Source: an uncultured Chloroflexota bacterium (GTDB lineage Bacteria; Chloroflexota; Limnocylindria; Limnocylindrales; CSP1-4). From it: a stretch of DNA of 8,030 nucleotides. Location of the stretch: assembly GCA_903928275.1 (NCBI GenBank), contig CAIYQJ010000136.1:1-8030 (forward strand). Direction: 5' to 3'. Positions 1 to 5,872 of this stretch are shown piece after piece; positions within the stretch are counted from its first letter, which is position 1, and every line of letters starts with the position of its first letter. The position numbers and the translations under genes are program-made. Under the pieces are notes generated by a model, which worked only from the letters and a program-made list of their open reading frames with translations, made no database searches and had not been told where the DNA came from.

Positions 1-5
1 CCGCC

Positions 6-107
6 CCCGTGGCGGCCAGCGCGCCCGGCGTCTCCGGCACCGCGCCCGTGGCGGCCACCGCGCCCGGCGTCTCCGGCACCGCGCCCGTGGCGGCCACCGC
101 GCCCGGC
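6..107 (+). repeat. 39-bp in-frame tandem repeat at the 5' end of hypE
   Basis: Two full copies (6-44 and 45-83) and a partial third (84-107) encode PV-AA-(S/T)-APGVSGTA. The two full copies differ by only about one base (agc versus acc). The 13-codon unit keeps the hypE frame and every codon ends in G or C, which fits translation. The array touches the left edge and may have more copies upstream. Confidence 0.9.
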
Positions 108-1175
108 ACCGCGGCCGGCGTCTCGATGGACCCGCTCGACGCGTCGTGCCCGGCGCCCATCCCGGAGGTGGAGCGCGTCATCCTCGGGCACGGGTCGGGC
201 GGCCGGCTCTCCGCGAACCTCATGCGCGACGTCATCGCGCCGGCGCTCGGCGCCGCATCGCCCGGCGGCGTGCTCAACGACGCCGCGATCGTCGAGCTCG
301 CCGGCGCTCGCCTGGCCTTCACGACGGACTCGTACGTCGTGAGCCCCATCGAGTTCCCCGGCGGCGACATCGGGGAGCTCGCGGTGAACGGCACCGTCAA
401 CGACCTCGCGATGATGGGCGCGGCCCCCGCGGCCATCTCCCTCGCGTACGTCATCGAGGAGGGGCTGCCGTTCGAGGAGCTCCGCCGGATCACGGCGTCC
501 GCCGCGCGCGCCGCATCGGCGGCCGGCGTGCGCATCGTCACAGGCGACACGAAGGTCGTGGGGCGCGGGGCAGCCGACCGGCTCTTCGTCAACACCGCTG
601 GGATCGGCATCGTGCCCGACGGCGTGGCGCCGGCGGCAGACCGTGCCCGGGTCGGCGACGCCGTGCTCCTGTCCGGCCCGATCGGCCTGCATGGCGTCGC
701 GATCATGAGCGTCCGCGAGGGCCTCGAGTTCGAGGTCGAGATCGCATCCGACACGCGGCCCCTCGCCGCGCTCGTCGCGGTGCTCGTTGCGGCCGTGCCC
801 GACGTCCACGTCCTGCGCGACCCCACGCGCGGCGGCCTGTCCTCTGCGCTCAACGAGATCGCCGCGTCGTCCGGCGTGGGCATCGTGCTCGACGAGCCGT
901 CGATCTCGATCCCGGGGCCCGTGCGCGCGGCGTGCGAGATGCTCGGCCTGGACCCGTTCCACGTCGCCAACGAGGGCGTGTGCGTCGCGATCGTGCCGGC
1001 GGGCGGCGCGGACGCCGCCCTCGCGGCGATGCGGGCGCTTCCCGAGGGCGCCGAGGCGGCCGTCATCGGCCGCGTGGTCGCGGACCATCCTGGCATGGTG
1101 ACGATCCGGACGATCGTGGGCTCCGAGAGGATCGTGGACATGCTCATCGGCGAGCAGCTGCCCCGCATCTGCTGA
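9..1175 (+). CDS. hypE: HypE, [NiFe]-hydrogenase maturation carbamoyl dehydratase
   Basis: HypE takes a carbamoyl group from HypF onto its C-terminal cysteine and dehydrates it with ATP to a thiocyanate, the source of the cyanide ligands of the [NiFe] active site. It acts in the cytosol with HypF, HypC and HypD. Counting from the ATG at 126, the protein is 349 aa, the usual family length. It shows GHGSGGR (21-27), TTDSYVVSP (66-74), GTVNDLAMMG (89-98), DPTRGG (232-237) and the diagnostic terminal PRIC (346-349), whose last Cys carries the nitrile. The start is uncertain: GTG at 9, 48 and 87 and ATG at 126 are all in frame, none has a Shine-Dalgarno sequence, and the frame stays open to the left edge. 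The first 39 residues are an Ala/Pro/Gly/Thr repeat, probably a disordered tail or linker; the gene may begin upstream. Other hyp genes and a hydrogenase are expected nearby (inference). Confidence 0.96.
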   Translation: MAASAPGVSGTAPVAATAPGVSGTAPVAATAPGTAAGVSMDPLDASCPAPIPEVERVILGHGSGGRLSANLMRDVIAPALGAASPGGVLNDAAIVELAGARLAFTTDSYVVSPIEFPGGDIGELAVNGTVNDLAMMGAAPAAISLAYVIEEGLPFEELRRITASAARAASAAGVRIVTGDTKVVGRGAADRLFVNTAGIGIVPDGVAPAADRARVGDAVLLSGPIGLHGVAIMSVREGLEFEVEIASDTRPLAALVAVLVAAVPDVHVLRDPTRGGLSSALNEIAASSGVGIVLDEPSISIPGPVRAACEMLGLDPFHVANEGVCVAIVPAGGADAALAAMRALPEGAEAAVIGRVVADHPGMVTIRTIVGSERIVDMLIGEQLPRIC

Positions 1176-1377
1176 GGCCGTGACGCGGCGACGGATCCAC
1201 CCCGGCGCGGAGCGGTCGCGACGGGCGCGTACGCGGATGCAGCGGGGAGCGACCGTAGCGGGGCGCCATCGGCGTCGATCCGGTGTCGCCGTGCATCAAC
1301 CCGGAGACTCGCCGAGAAGCCATCGCCGCCCGCGTCGTCCACGGTCACGCACGGAGACAGGCCGGTCGATCGTCGTG
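1176..1377. other. Intergenic stretch after hypE, nothing recognised
   Basis: Short open frames here have Arg-rich, low-complexity translations with no recognisable domain, and I see no tRNA or rRNA pattern. A 7-bp inverted repeat (CGGTCGC at 1213-1219, GCGACCG at 1249-1255) is weak and expected by chance at this GC content. No U-tract terminator follows hypE. Confidence 0.5.
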
Positions 1378-1524
1378 CAGGCCCCGGGGTGATACGCGGT
1401 GAGGGACCCACCCTCCCGCAGTCCCCGGAGTGATATGCGGCGACGCGGTGTCGTCCCGCAGTCCCCGGAGTGATACCCGGCGACCTGGCGTCGCATCACA
1501 GTCCCCGGGGTGATACCCGGCGGC
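1378..1524 (+). repeat. Four direct repeats with 40-41 bp period
   Basis: A 20-bp core recurs at 1380-1399, 1421-1440, 1461-1480 and 1501-1520, always in the same direction. The form at 1461 is GTCCCCGGAGTGATACCCGG. Start-to-start distances are 41, 40 and 40 bp. Copies 2 and 3 also share a preceding CCCGCA and a following CGAC, while the remaining roughly 12-14 bp between copies differs. Copies 1 and 4 contain the palindrome CCCCGGGG and copies 2 and 3 CCCCGGAG. The period is not a multiple of three, which argues against a coding repeat. Regular spacing near four helical turns would suit a protein-binding array, but a dispersed intergenic repeat family is equally possible. Confidence 0.85.
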
Positions 1525-1557
1525 CGGACGGAGTTGCGCCCGCCGGTCCCAGCCGCC

Positions 1558-1623
1558 GCCGTCGCTGCCGCCCGTCGGACGGAGCCGCCCGCCGTCGCTG
1601 CCGCCGAACGGACGGAGCTGCGC
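1558..1623 (+). repeat. 33-bp imperfect tandem duplication upstream of tmk
   Basis: The two copies (1558-1590 and 1591-1623) both begin GCCGTCGCTGCCGCC and carry CGGACGGAG at the same offset (1576-1584 and 1609-1617). A third CGGACGGAG lies at 1525-1533. Minus-strand translation gives a GGSDGG repeat, but no gene is convincing here. This is probably slippage-type GC-rich intergenic sequence. Confidence 0.65.
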
Positions 1624-1698
1624 CAGCTCCCGTCCGCCCGTCCCGGCGGCACCCGCTCGCGTCCACCGCCCGCGCTCCCGGCCGGCCATAGGGCCGCG

Positions 1699-1710
1699 TA
1701 GAATCGGAAC
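1699..1710 (+). promoter_or_regulatory. -10 box of tmk, leaderless type
   Basis: TAGAAT at 1699-1704 is followed by 6 nt and then the GTG start at 1711, so the expected transcription start coincides with the first base of the start codon. No Shine-Dalgarno sequence or clear -35 box is visible. Confidence 0.65.
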
Positions 1711-2349
1711 GTGAGCGTGCCGCGACCAGTCCGCTTCATCACGATCGAGGGCCCCGACGGATCGGGGAAGTCATCCCAGGCCCGACTGCTCGGCGACCGG
1801 CTCAAGCGGGAGGGCTTCGACGTGGTCGTCACGCGGGAGCCCGGCGGCACCCGCCTCGGCGAGCAGGTCCGCGACATCGTCCTCGGCGCGGGACGCGACC
1901 TCGACGCGCGCGCGGACGCGATGCTCTTCTCCGCGCAGCGCGCCCAGCACGTCGCCGAGATCATCGGCCCTGCGCTCGCGGCGGGCCGGCTCGTCCTCTG
2001 CGACCGCCACCGCGACTCCACGATCGCGTACCAGGGGTACGGCAGCGGGCTCGACGTGGTCGAGGTCACGCGGCTGCAGGATCTCGCGACCGGTGGGCTG
2101 CTGCCCGACCTCACGATCCTCCTCGACGTGCCTGTGGACGTGGGACTCGCGCGGCGGATGAAGGGGCCGCCTGCCGACCGCAACAAGTTCGAGCTCGATG
2201 ACGGGTTCGACATGGCCTACCACGAGCGCGTCCGACTCGGCTACCTCGAGATGGCCGCGAACGGCGGCCGGTGGCGGATCGTGGACGCCGTGGGAGAGCC
2301 GGCGATCGTCGCCGAGTCCGTGGCAGGCATCGTCCTCGCCCTCGTGTGA
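1711..2349 (+). CDS. tmk: Thymidylate kinase (dTMP kinase)
   Basis: This cytosolic enzyme phosphorylates dTMP to dTDP with ATP, a required step of dTTP synthesis. The 212-aa length is normal for the family. The P-loop GPDGSGKS is at 14-21, TREPGGT at 41-47, the DRH variant of the DRY/DRH motif at 98-100 followed by the DSTIAYQGYG stretch, and a lid-like segment RRMKGPPADRN at about 148-158. The GTG start is chosen because it places the P-loop strand at the expected N-terminal position and because a -10 box ends 6 nt before it. There is no Shine-Dalgarno sequence, so a leaderless mRNA is likely. In Firmicutes tmk is followed by the DarA/YaaQ gene; here the DarA-like gene is about 1.25 kb downstream, with an opposite-strand GGDEF gene between them. 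Confidence 0.97.
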   Translation: MSVPRPVRFITIEGPDGSGKSSQARLLGDRLKREGFDVVVTREPGGTRLGEQVRDIVLGAGRDLDARADAMLFSAQRAQHVAEIIGPALAAGRLVLCDRHRDSTIAYQGYGSGLDVVEVTRLQDLATGGLLPDLTILLDVPVDVGLARRMKGPPADRNKFELDDGFDMAYHERVRLGYLEMAANGGRWRIVDAVGEPAIVAESVAGIVLALV

Positions 2350-2364
2350 CCCTCGGCCCCCCGG

Positions 2365-2384
2365 CGTCGACCGGCCGGTCGGCG
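2365..2384. terminator. Candidate terminator between convergent tmk and GGDEF gene
   Basis: The core CGACCGGCCGGTCG (2368-2381) is a perfect 14-bp palindrome. As plus-strand RNA it folds into an 8-bp stem (2365-2372 with 2377-2384, one G-U pair) with a GGCC loop. It lies in the 49-bp gap between two convergent stop codons. No U-tract follows, so intrinsic termination is uncertain. The G-U pair becomes a mismatch on the minus strand, so it better suits tmk. Confidence 0.4.
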
Positions 2385-2398
2385 TTCGCGGACCCCGG

Positions 2399-3457
2399 TC
2401 ACACCTCGGACGTGGCCCCCCTGCCGCCGCCTGCCGCCCGCGAACGGTCGATCGACGCCCTCGCCGTCGCCCTGAGCTCGTCAAGCGAGATGCCGTCTGC
2501 CGGGACGTGGGCGACGCCCGCAGAGACGCGGACGTGCCAGCCGTCGACGGGCTCGAGGCTCGCGACCGCCTCCACGATCCGTCGCGCGACCGTCTCGCCG
2601 CCGTTGCCGGGCGCCAGGACGACGAACTCGTCGTCGGCGATGCGGCCCACGGTGTCCACGAGCCGGACGCCATCGCCGATCGCGGCCGCGACGTGCCTCA
2701 ACGCGTCATCCCCGGCCGCATGTCCCCACGTGTCGCGTCCGGCACGGTAGCCGTCCACGTCCACGACGACCACGGCCAGCGGCGTCCCCTGCCGGATCGC
2801 CCTGCCCACCTCGAGCTCGCCCATCCGTTCGAGCGTGCGCCTGTTCGCGAGGCCCGTGAGCGGGTCGACCTGCGACAGGCGCTCGCGCCACTCCGCCCTG
2901 GCATGGGCCGCAGCGGTCAGGAGGCCGCGTTCCACGATCGCCGCCGCGACGCCCGCGATGCCGGCCGCCAGCCGCCGCTCGTCGACGTTCAGCTGCCTGC
3001 CGTCGGCATGCGCCACGAGGAGGATGCCCACCACGAGGTCGACCCCGTCCCGCCGCAGGACGAGCGGGAACACCGTGCCGCCGCCGATGCCGGCGCTGGC
3101 AGCCACGGGGGAGAGGTGCCCGGACGGGAAGTCGACGGCTGCCGCCGTGCGCGCCGCGATCGCGAGCGCATCCGTCGAGTCGCCGATCGCCATCTCCTCG
3201 ATCGGGAGCGGCGAGGGATCGAGGCCGCGCGATGGCCCCCCGGCGAGGACTCCGCGATCCGGGTCGAGGACCGCGGTCGCGGTCACCGCCCCATCGAGAA
3301 GACCCGCCGCGAGGACGAGCAGCCGCTCGAGTGATCCGTCCTCGTCACCCTGCGCGACGAGGGCGTCGGCGACGGCCGCCAGGAGGGCCGCTTCGGCGGC
3401 GCGCACGGCAGGGACGGACCCGGTGGCGGCGGGCTCGGCGGGACGACCGGTCGGCAC
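2399..3457 (-). CDS. GAF domain plus degenerate GGDEF protein (c-di-GMP signalling)
   Basis: A 352-aa soluble protein. Residues about 40-178 look like a GAF-type sensor domain, and about 192-340 form a GGDEF domain with DPLTGLANRR (198-207). The signature loop reads R-I-A-D-D-E-F (272-278), so both glycines of GGDEF are replaced (A274, D275). The usual ND of the substrate loop is R241-D242, although metal-ligand-like D233 remains. The inhibitory-site RxxD (R265-L-V-D268) is at exactly the standard distance before the loop. Known families with such loops usually lack cyclase activity; a c-di-GMP-binding or protein-interaction role is inferred. No transmembrane helix or EAL domain is seen. The GTG start is chosen because AGGAGG lies 4 nt upstream; the frame stays open further upstream but only as antisense of darA and the Nudix gene. 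Convergent with tmk, divergent from darA. Confidence 0.88.
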   Translation of the reverse strand: MPTGRPAEPAATGSVPAVRAAEAALLAAVADALVAQGDEDGSLERLLVLAAGLLDGAVTATAVLDPDRGVLAGGPSRGLDPSPLPIEEMAIGDSTDALAIAARTAAAVDFPSGHLSPVAASAGIGGGTVFPLVLRRDGVDLVVGILLVAHADGRQLNVDERRLAAGIAGVAAAIVERGLLTAAAHARAEWRERLSQVDPLTGLANRRTLERMGELEVGRAIRQGTPLAVVVVDVDGYRAGRDTWGHAAGDDALRHVAAAIGDGVRLVDTVGRIADDEFVVLAPGNGGETVARRIVEAVASLEPVDGWHVRVSAGVAHVPADGISLDELRATARASIDRSRAAGGGRGATSEV

Positions 3458-3460
3458 GGT

Positions 3461-3468
3461 TCCTCCTC
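3461..3468 (-). promoter_or_regulatory. Ribosome binding site fixing the GGDEF gene start
   Basis: On the minus strand GAGGAGGA precedes the GTG at 3457-3455, with 4 nt between AGGAGG and the start codon. This strong site separates the real start from a long spurious upstream extension. Confidence 0.8.
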
Positions 3469-3544
3469 GGGAGCGGATGCGGCCGGCGAGCGGCGCCGGC
3501 GATGGTCCGCGACCACGCGGCGCGTGCGCACGTGGCGAGCCATG

Positions 3545-3550
3545 ATGGTA
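3545..3550 (-). promoter_or_regulatory. Possible -10 box of the GGDEF gene
   Basis: TACCAT on the minus strand would give a leader of about 80 nt before the GTG at 3457. It lies in the 148-bp region between this gene and the divergent darA. No -35 box is evident, so it rests on the TANNNT pattern alone. Confidence 0.25.
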
Positions 3551-3592
3551 CACCCGCCCCCGGGCGCCTCCGGCAGCCTCGCGGACGTGACC

Positions 3593-3605
3593 TATACTCG
3601 GCCGC
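3593..3605 (+). promoter_or_regulatory. -10 box of darA, leaderless type
   Basis: TATACT at 3593-3598 is followed by 7 nt and the GTG at 3606. Transcription would begin at or one base before the start codon. No Shine-Dalgarno sequence lies between. Confidence 0.65.
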
Positions 3606-3935
3606 GTGAAGCTTCTCTTCGCGATCGTCCACCACGAAGACGCCGGGTCTCTCGTCGATGCGCTCCTCGACCAGGAGCACCGCGCGACGCGGCTGCAGAG
3701 CTCCGGCGGCTTCCTCAAGCAGTCGAACGCGACGATCATGCTGGCGGTCGAGGACGAGAAGGTCGAGGCCGTCCTCGCGATCATCCGCGAGAGCTGCCAC
3801 TCCCGGTCGCAGGTCGTGAACCCGATGCCGCCGATCATGGAGCCGGGCGAGTTCTTCATGCCGTTCCCGCTCGAGGTCGAGGTCGGCGGGGCCACCGTGT
3901 TCGTCGTCCCGATCGAGCGCTTCGAGCGGGTCTGA
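3606..3935 (+). CDS. darA: Cyclic-di-AMP receptor, DarA/PstA family (PII-like)
   Basis: A 109-aa protein with the look of the DUF970 family: MKLLFAIVHHEDAGSLVDAL at the start, then RLQSSGGFLKQSNATIMLAVEDEKVE around residues 29-54. The GGFLK-x-x-N segment is the hallmark of this family and lies in the loop that contacts the ligand. These proteins are small trimeric PII-like sensors that bind cyclic-di-AMP and pass the signal to partners that are mostly unknown. Length matches the family (about 109 aa in Bacillus). The GTG start is chosen because family members begin with this M-K-L strand and a -10 box lies 7 nt upstream. Nudix follows on the same strand with its own -10 box. Binding of c-di-AMP is inferred from family membership; no cyclase or phosphodiesterase gene is in the window. 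Confidence 0.92.
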   Translation: MKLLFAIVHHEDAGSLVDALLDQEHRATRLQSSGGFLKQSNATIMLAVEDEKVEAVLAIIRESCHSRSQVVNPMPPIMEPGEFFMPFPLEVEVGGATVFVVPIERFERV

Positions 3936-3982
3936 CGGCCGACGGGGGCGACAGGCGCGCGCCGCGGCCGCACCGCAGCCTG

Positions 3983-3994
3983 TAGCATCCGTCC
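3983..3994 (+). promoter_or_regulatory. -10 box of the Nudix gene, leaderless type
   Basis: TAGCAT at 3983-3988 is followed by exactly 6 nt and the GTG at 3995, the same geometry as at tmk. It suggests the Nudix gene has its own promoter inside the 59-bp gap after darA. Confidence 0.6.
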
Positions 3995-4486
3995 GTGAGC
4001 CCGCTCCGGCCCGACATCGTCGACTGCTGGATCTTCCGCGTCGGCCCGGCCGGACCGGAGATCCTCCTCCTGCGCCGGTCGCCCGGCCGCATCCTGTCCG
4101 GCCTCTGGCAGTGCGTCTCGGGCTCGCTGGAGCCCGGTGAGCGGATCGCCGCGGGGGCCCTGCGGGAGCTCGGGGAGGAGACGGGGTACGCCGGCCCCGA
4201 GACCGAGGCCTTCTACGACCTGGACCTCGTCAACCAGTTCCACGAGCCCAGCGTCGACGCGGTGCTGCTCGCCGCTGTCTTCGCCGTCCGCGTCCGCCCG
4301 GATGCCGAGGCGGTCCTCTCGCACGAGCACGACGCGGCCCGCTGGCTCGACCCCGACGCCGCGTACGCCGAGGTCGTCTGGCCGGGCTACCGCGAGGCGA
4401 TCGACCGCATCCGACGCGACGTCCTCGACCCGGAGCGCGCGCCGTGGTTCGCGCTCGACACAGACGGCCGACGCCTCTCGCGATAG
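3995..4486 (+). CDS. Nudix hydrolase
   Basis: A 163-aa protein of the family that hydrolyses nucleoside diphosphates linked to another group, using a divalent metal. The Nudix box fits G-x5-E-x7-RE-U-x-EE-x-G-U: G43, E49, R57-E58, E61-E62 and G64, with Tyr at the last, usually aliphatic, position. The N-terminal strand DCWIFRV and LLLRRSPG, then LWQCVSGSLEPGE before the box, resemble NudB-type dihydroneopterin triphosphate pyrophosphatases, but this is not enough to name a substrate. No second domain is present. The GTG start is set by the -10 box 6 nt upstream and the usual distance to the box. It sits between the DarA-like and guaB3 genes, a nucleotide-related context that hints at nucleotide clean-up (inference). 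Confidence 0.93.
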   Translation: MSPLRPDIVDCWIFRVGPAGPEILLLRRSPGRILSGLWQCVSGSLEPGERIAAGALRELGEETGYAGPETEAFYDLDLVNQFHEPSVDAVLLAAVFAVRVRPDAEAVLSHEHDAARWLDPDAAYAEVVWPGYREAIDRIRRDVLDPERAPWFALDTDGRRLSR

Positions 4487-4509
4487 AGGCGGTCCGGGTG
4501 TCTCCCGCC

Positions 4510-4553
4510 CGCATTCCGGCCGCCTTCCGTCCGCGGCCGCGCCTTCCGTCCGC
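4510..4553 (+). repeat. 14-bp direct repeats upstream of the guaB3 promoter
   Basis: CGCCTTCCGTCCGC occurs exactly at 4521-4534 and 4540-4553, 19 bp apart. A two-mismatch version (4510-4523) overlaps the first copy. They end about 27 bp before the guaB3 -10 box, a position that would suit an operator, but simple GC-rich duplication is equally likely. Confidence 0.5.
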
Positions 4554-4580
4554 ACCCGCAGGCTTGCCCGGTCCCCCGCG

Positions 4581-4625
4581 TAGAATGTCCGCCACGCACC
4601 ACCCGCAGCGCCCCAGGAGGTCCCG
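4581..4625 (+). promoter_or_regulatory. guaB3 promoter -10 box and strong ribosome binding site
   Basis: TAGAAT at 4581-4586 would start transcription near 4593, giving a leader of about 33 nt. AGGAGG at 4615-4620 lies 5 nt before the TTG at 4626 and decides that rare start. Unlike tmk, darA and Nudix, this gene is led. Confidence 0.65.
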
Positions 4626-5825
4626 TTGCTCGACCGGCCCGCCGCACCGGGAGCCCCGGTGATCGCAGACGTCGCCTCACGGCGTGCATTCCGCTCCAGG
4701 GTGGACTCGATCCGCCCCACCTACGGCTTCGAGGACGTCTCGCTCGCTCCCGGCACGGACACGGTGGAGCCGGCGGACGTCGACCTGTCCACCGAGATCG
4801 CCGGCATCCGCCTCCCGATCCCGGTGCTCGCGGCGGCGATGGACGCCGTCGTCGACGCGCGGTTCGCGGGCGCGCTCGCCGGTCTCGGTGGCCTCGCCTT
4901 CCTCAACCTCGAGGGCGTCCAGGCGCGCTTCGACGATCCGGACGTCGTCCTCGAGCGGATCGCGACCGCGGATGACCAAGACCTCGCGGACGTGCTGGCC
5001 GAGGCGTACGGCGCGCCGTTGCGCGAAGACCTCGTGGCACGTCGCATCTCGGAGATCCGCGCCGCCGGCTCCCGGGCCGCCATCTCCGCGACGCCCGCGG
5101 CCGCGCGCCGCTGGGGCCCGTTCTGCGCCGAGCATGGCGCCGACCTGTTCCTCGTCCAGAGCCAGGTGAGCAGCGCGCGTCATCTCGCGTCGGGCTACGA
5201 GCCGCTCGCCTTCGCCGACTTCACCCGGTATATGCCGATCCCCGTGGCCGTCGGCAACACGACGAACGCGGAGGCCGCGTATGCGCTCATGGAGCAGGGT
5301 GCTGCCGCCGTCTTCGTGGGCGTGGGACCCGGCGCCGCGTGCACGACGCGCGAGGTGCTCGGCATCGGCGTCCCGCAGGTCACCGCGATCAGCGACGTGG
5401 CCTCCGCCCGCGACGCGTATGCGGCCGACACGGGCCGGTACGTCCCGGTCGTGGGCGACGGGGGGATGCGCCGCGGCGGCGAGATCGCGAAGGCGATCGC
5501 CGCAGGAGCCGACGCGGTGATGCTCGGCTCGCCGCTCGCCCGCGCGGAGGAGGCGCCCGGCCGCGGGACGAACTGGGGGATGGCCACGCCGTCGCCCACG
5601 CTGCCGCGCGGGACACGGATCAGGGTGGGGACCGTGGGCTCGCTCGAGCGGATCCTGTTCGGGCCCGCGCACGTGACCGACGGCACGGAGAACCTCATGG
5701 GAGCGCTCCGGCAATCGATGGCCGCCCTCGGCGCGCGGACGCTTCGCGACATGCAGCACGTCGAGATGGTCCACGCGCCGTCGGTCGTCACCGAGGGCAA
5801 GGGCTGGCAGCTCAGGGGCCGGTGA
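4626..5825 (+). CDS. guaB3: GuaB3-type IMP dehydrogenase family protein
   Basis: A 399-aa TIM-barrel protein of the IMP dehydrogenase/GMP reductase family. Catalytic-loop GVGPGAACTTREVLGIGVPQ (232-251) contains the nucleophile C239, and GDGGMRRGGEIAKAIAAGAD (277-296) is the phosphate-binding region. IMP dehydrogenase normally has two CBS domains inserted after about residue 95; here that stretch has none, which together with FEDVSLAPG (35-43), MDAVVDARF (72-80) and GLGGLAFLNLEGV (86-98) marks the GuaB3 branch. Cyanobacterial GuaB3 is reported to have IMP dehydrogenase activity, but for other members the reaction is unsettled, so NAD-dependent oxidation of IMP to XMP is likely, not certain. 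The TTG start has AGGAGG 5 nt upstream; GTG at 4659 is an in-frame alternative without such a site. Convergent with the next gene, 47 bp apart. Confidence 0.93.
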   Translation: MLDRPAAPGAPVIADVASRRAFRSRVDSIRPTYGFEDVSLAPGTDTVEPADVDLSTEIAGIRLPIPVLAAAMDAVVDARFAGALAGLGGLAFLNLEGVQARFDDPDVVLERIATADDQDLADVLAEAYGAPLREDLVARRISEIRAAGSRAAISATPAAARRWGPFCAEHGADLFLVQSQVSSARHLASGYEPLAFADFTRYMPIPVAVGNTTNAEAAYALMEQGAAAVFVGVGPGAACTTREVLGIGVPQVTAISDVASARDAYAADTGRYVPVVGDGGMRRGGEIAKAIAAGADAVMLGSPLARAEEAPGRGTNWGMATPSPTLPRGTRIRVGTVGSLERILFGPAHVTDGTENLMGALRQSMAALGARTLRDMQHVEMVHAPSVVTEGKGWQLRGR

Positions 5826-5872
5826 CCGCGCGGCCGTCCGCCGGCTCGCGCCGCTGTTGAGGCGCTTGCACC

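Noticed and set aside
1180..1392. Plus-strand open frame of 70 codons after hypE
   Set aside because: Arg-rich translation without recognisable features; likely chance at this GC content.
1378..1524. CRISPR array
   Set aside because: The repeat core is only about 20 bp with imperfect copies, the intervals are about 20 bp with partly shared flanks, and no cas gene is near.
1345..1689. Minus-strand open frame of 114 codons in the gene-free region
   Set aside because: Translation is repeat-derived (GGSDGG, YHPGDC pieces) with no domain or ribosome binding site.
1296..2213. Minus-strand open frame of 305 codons
   Set aside because: It is antisense to most of tmk, low-complexity and Ser/Arg-rich, and crosses the 40-bp repeats in changing frames, typical of GC-rich shadow frames.
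3458..4720. Upstream extension of the GGDEF frame on the minus strand to about 773 aa
   Set aside because: It is antisense to darA and the Nudix gene, has Arg/Gly-rich sequence without domains, and a strong AGGAGG supports the GTG at 3457.
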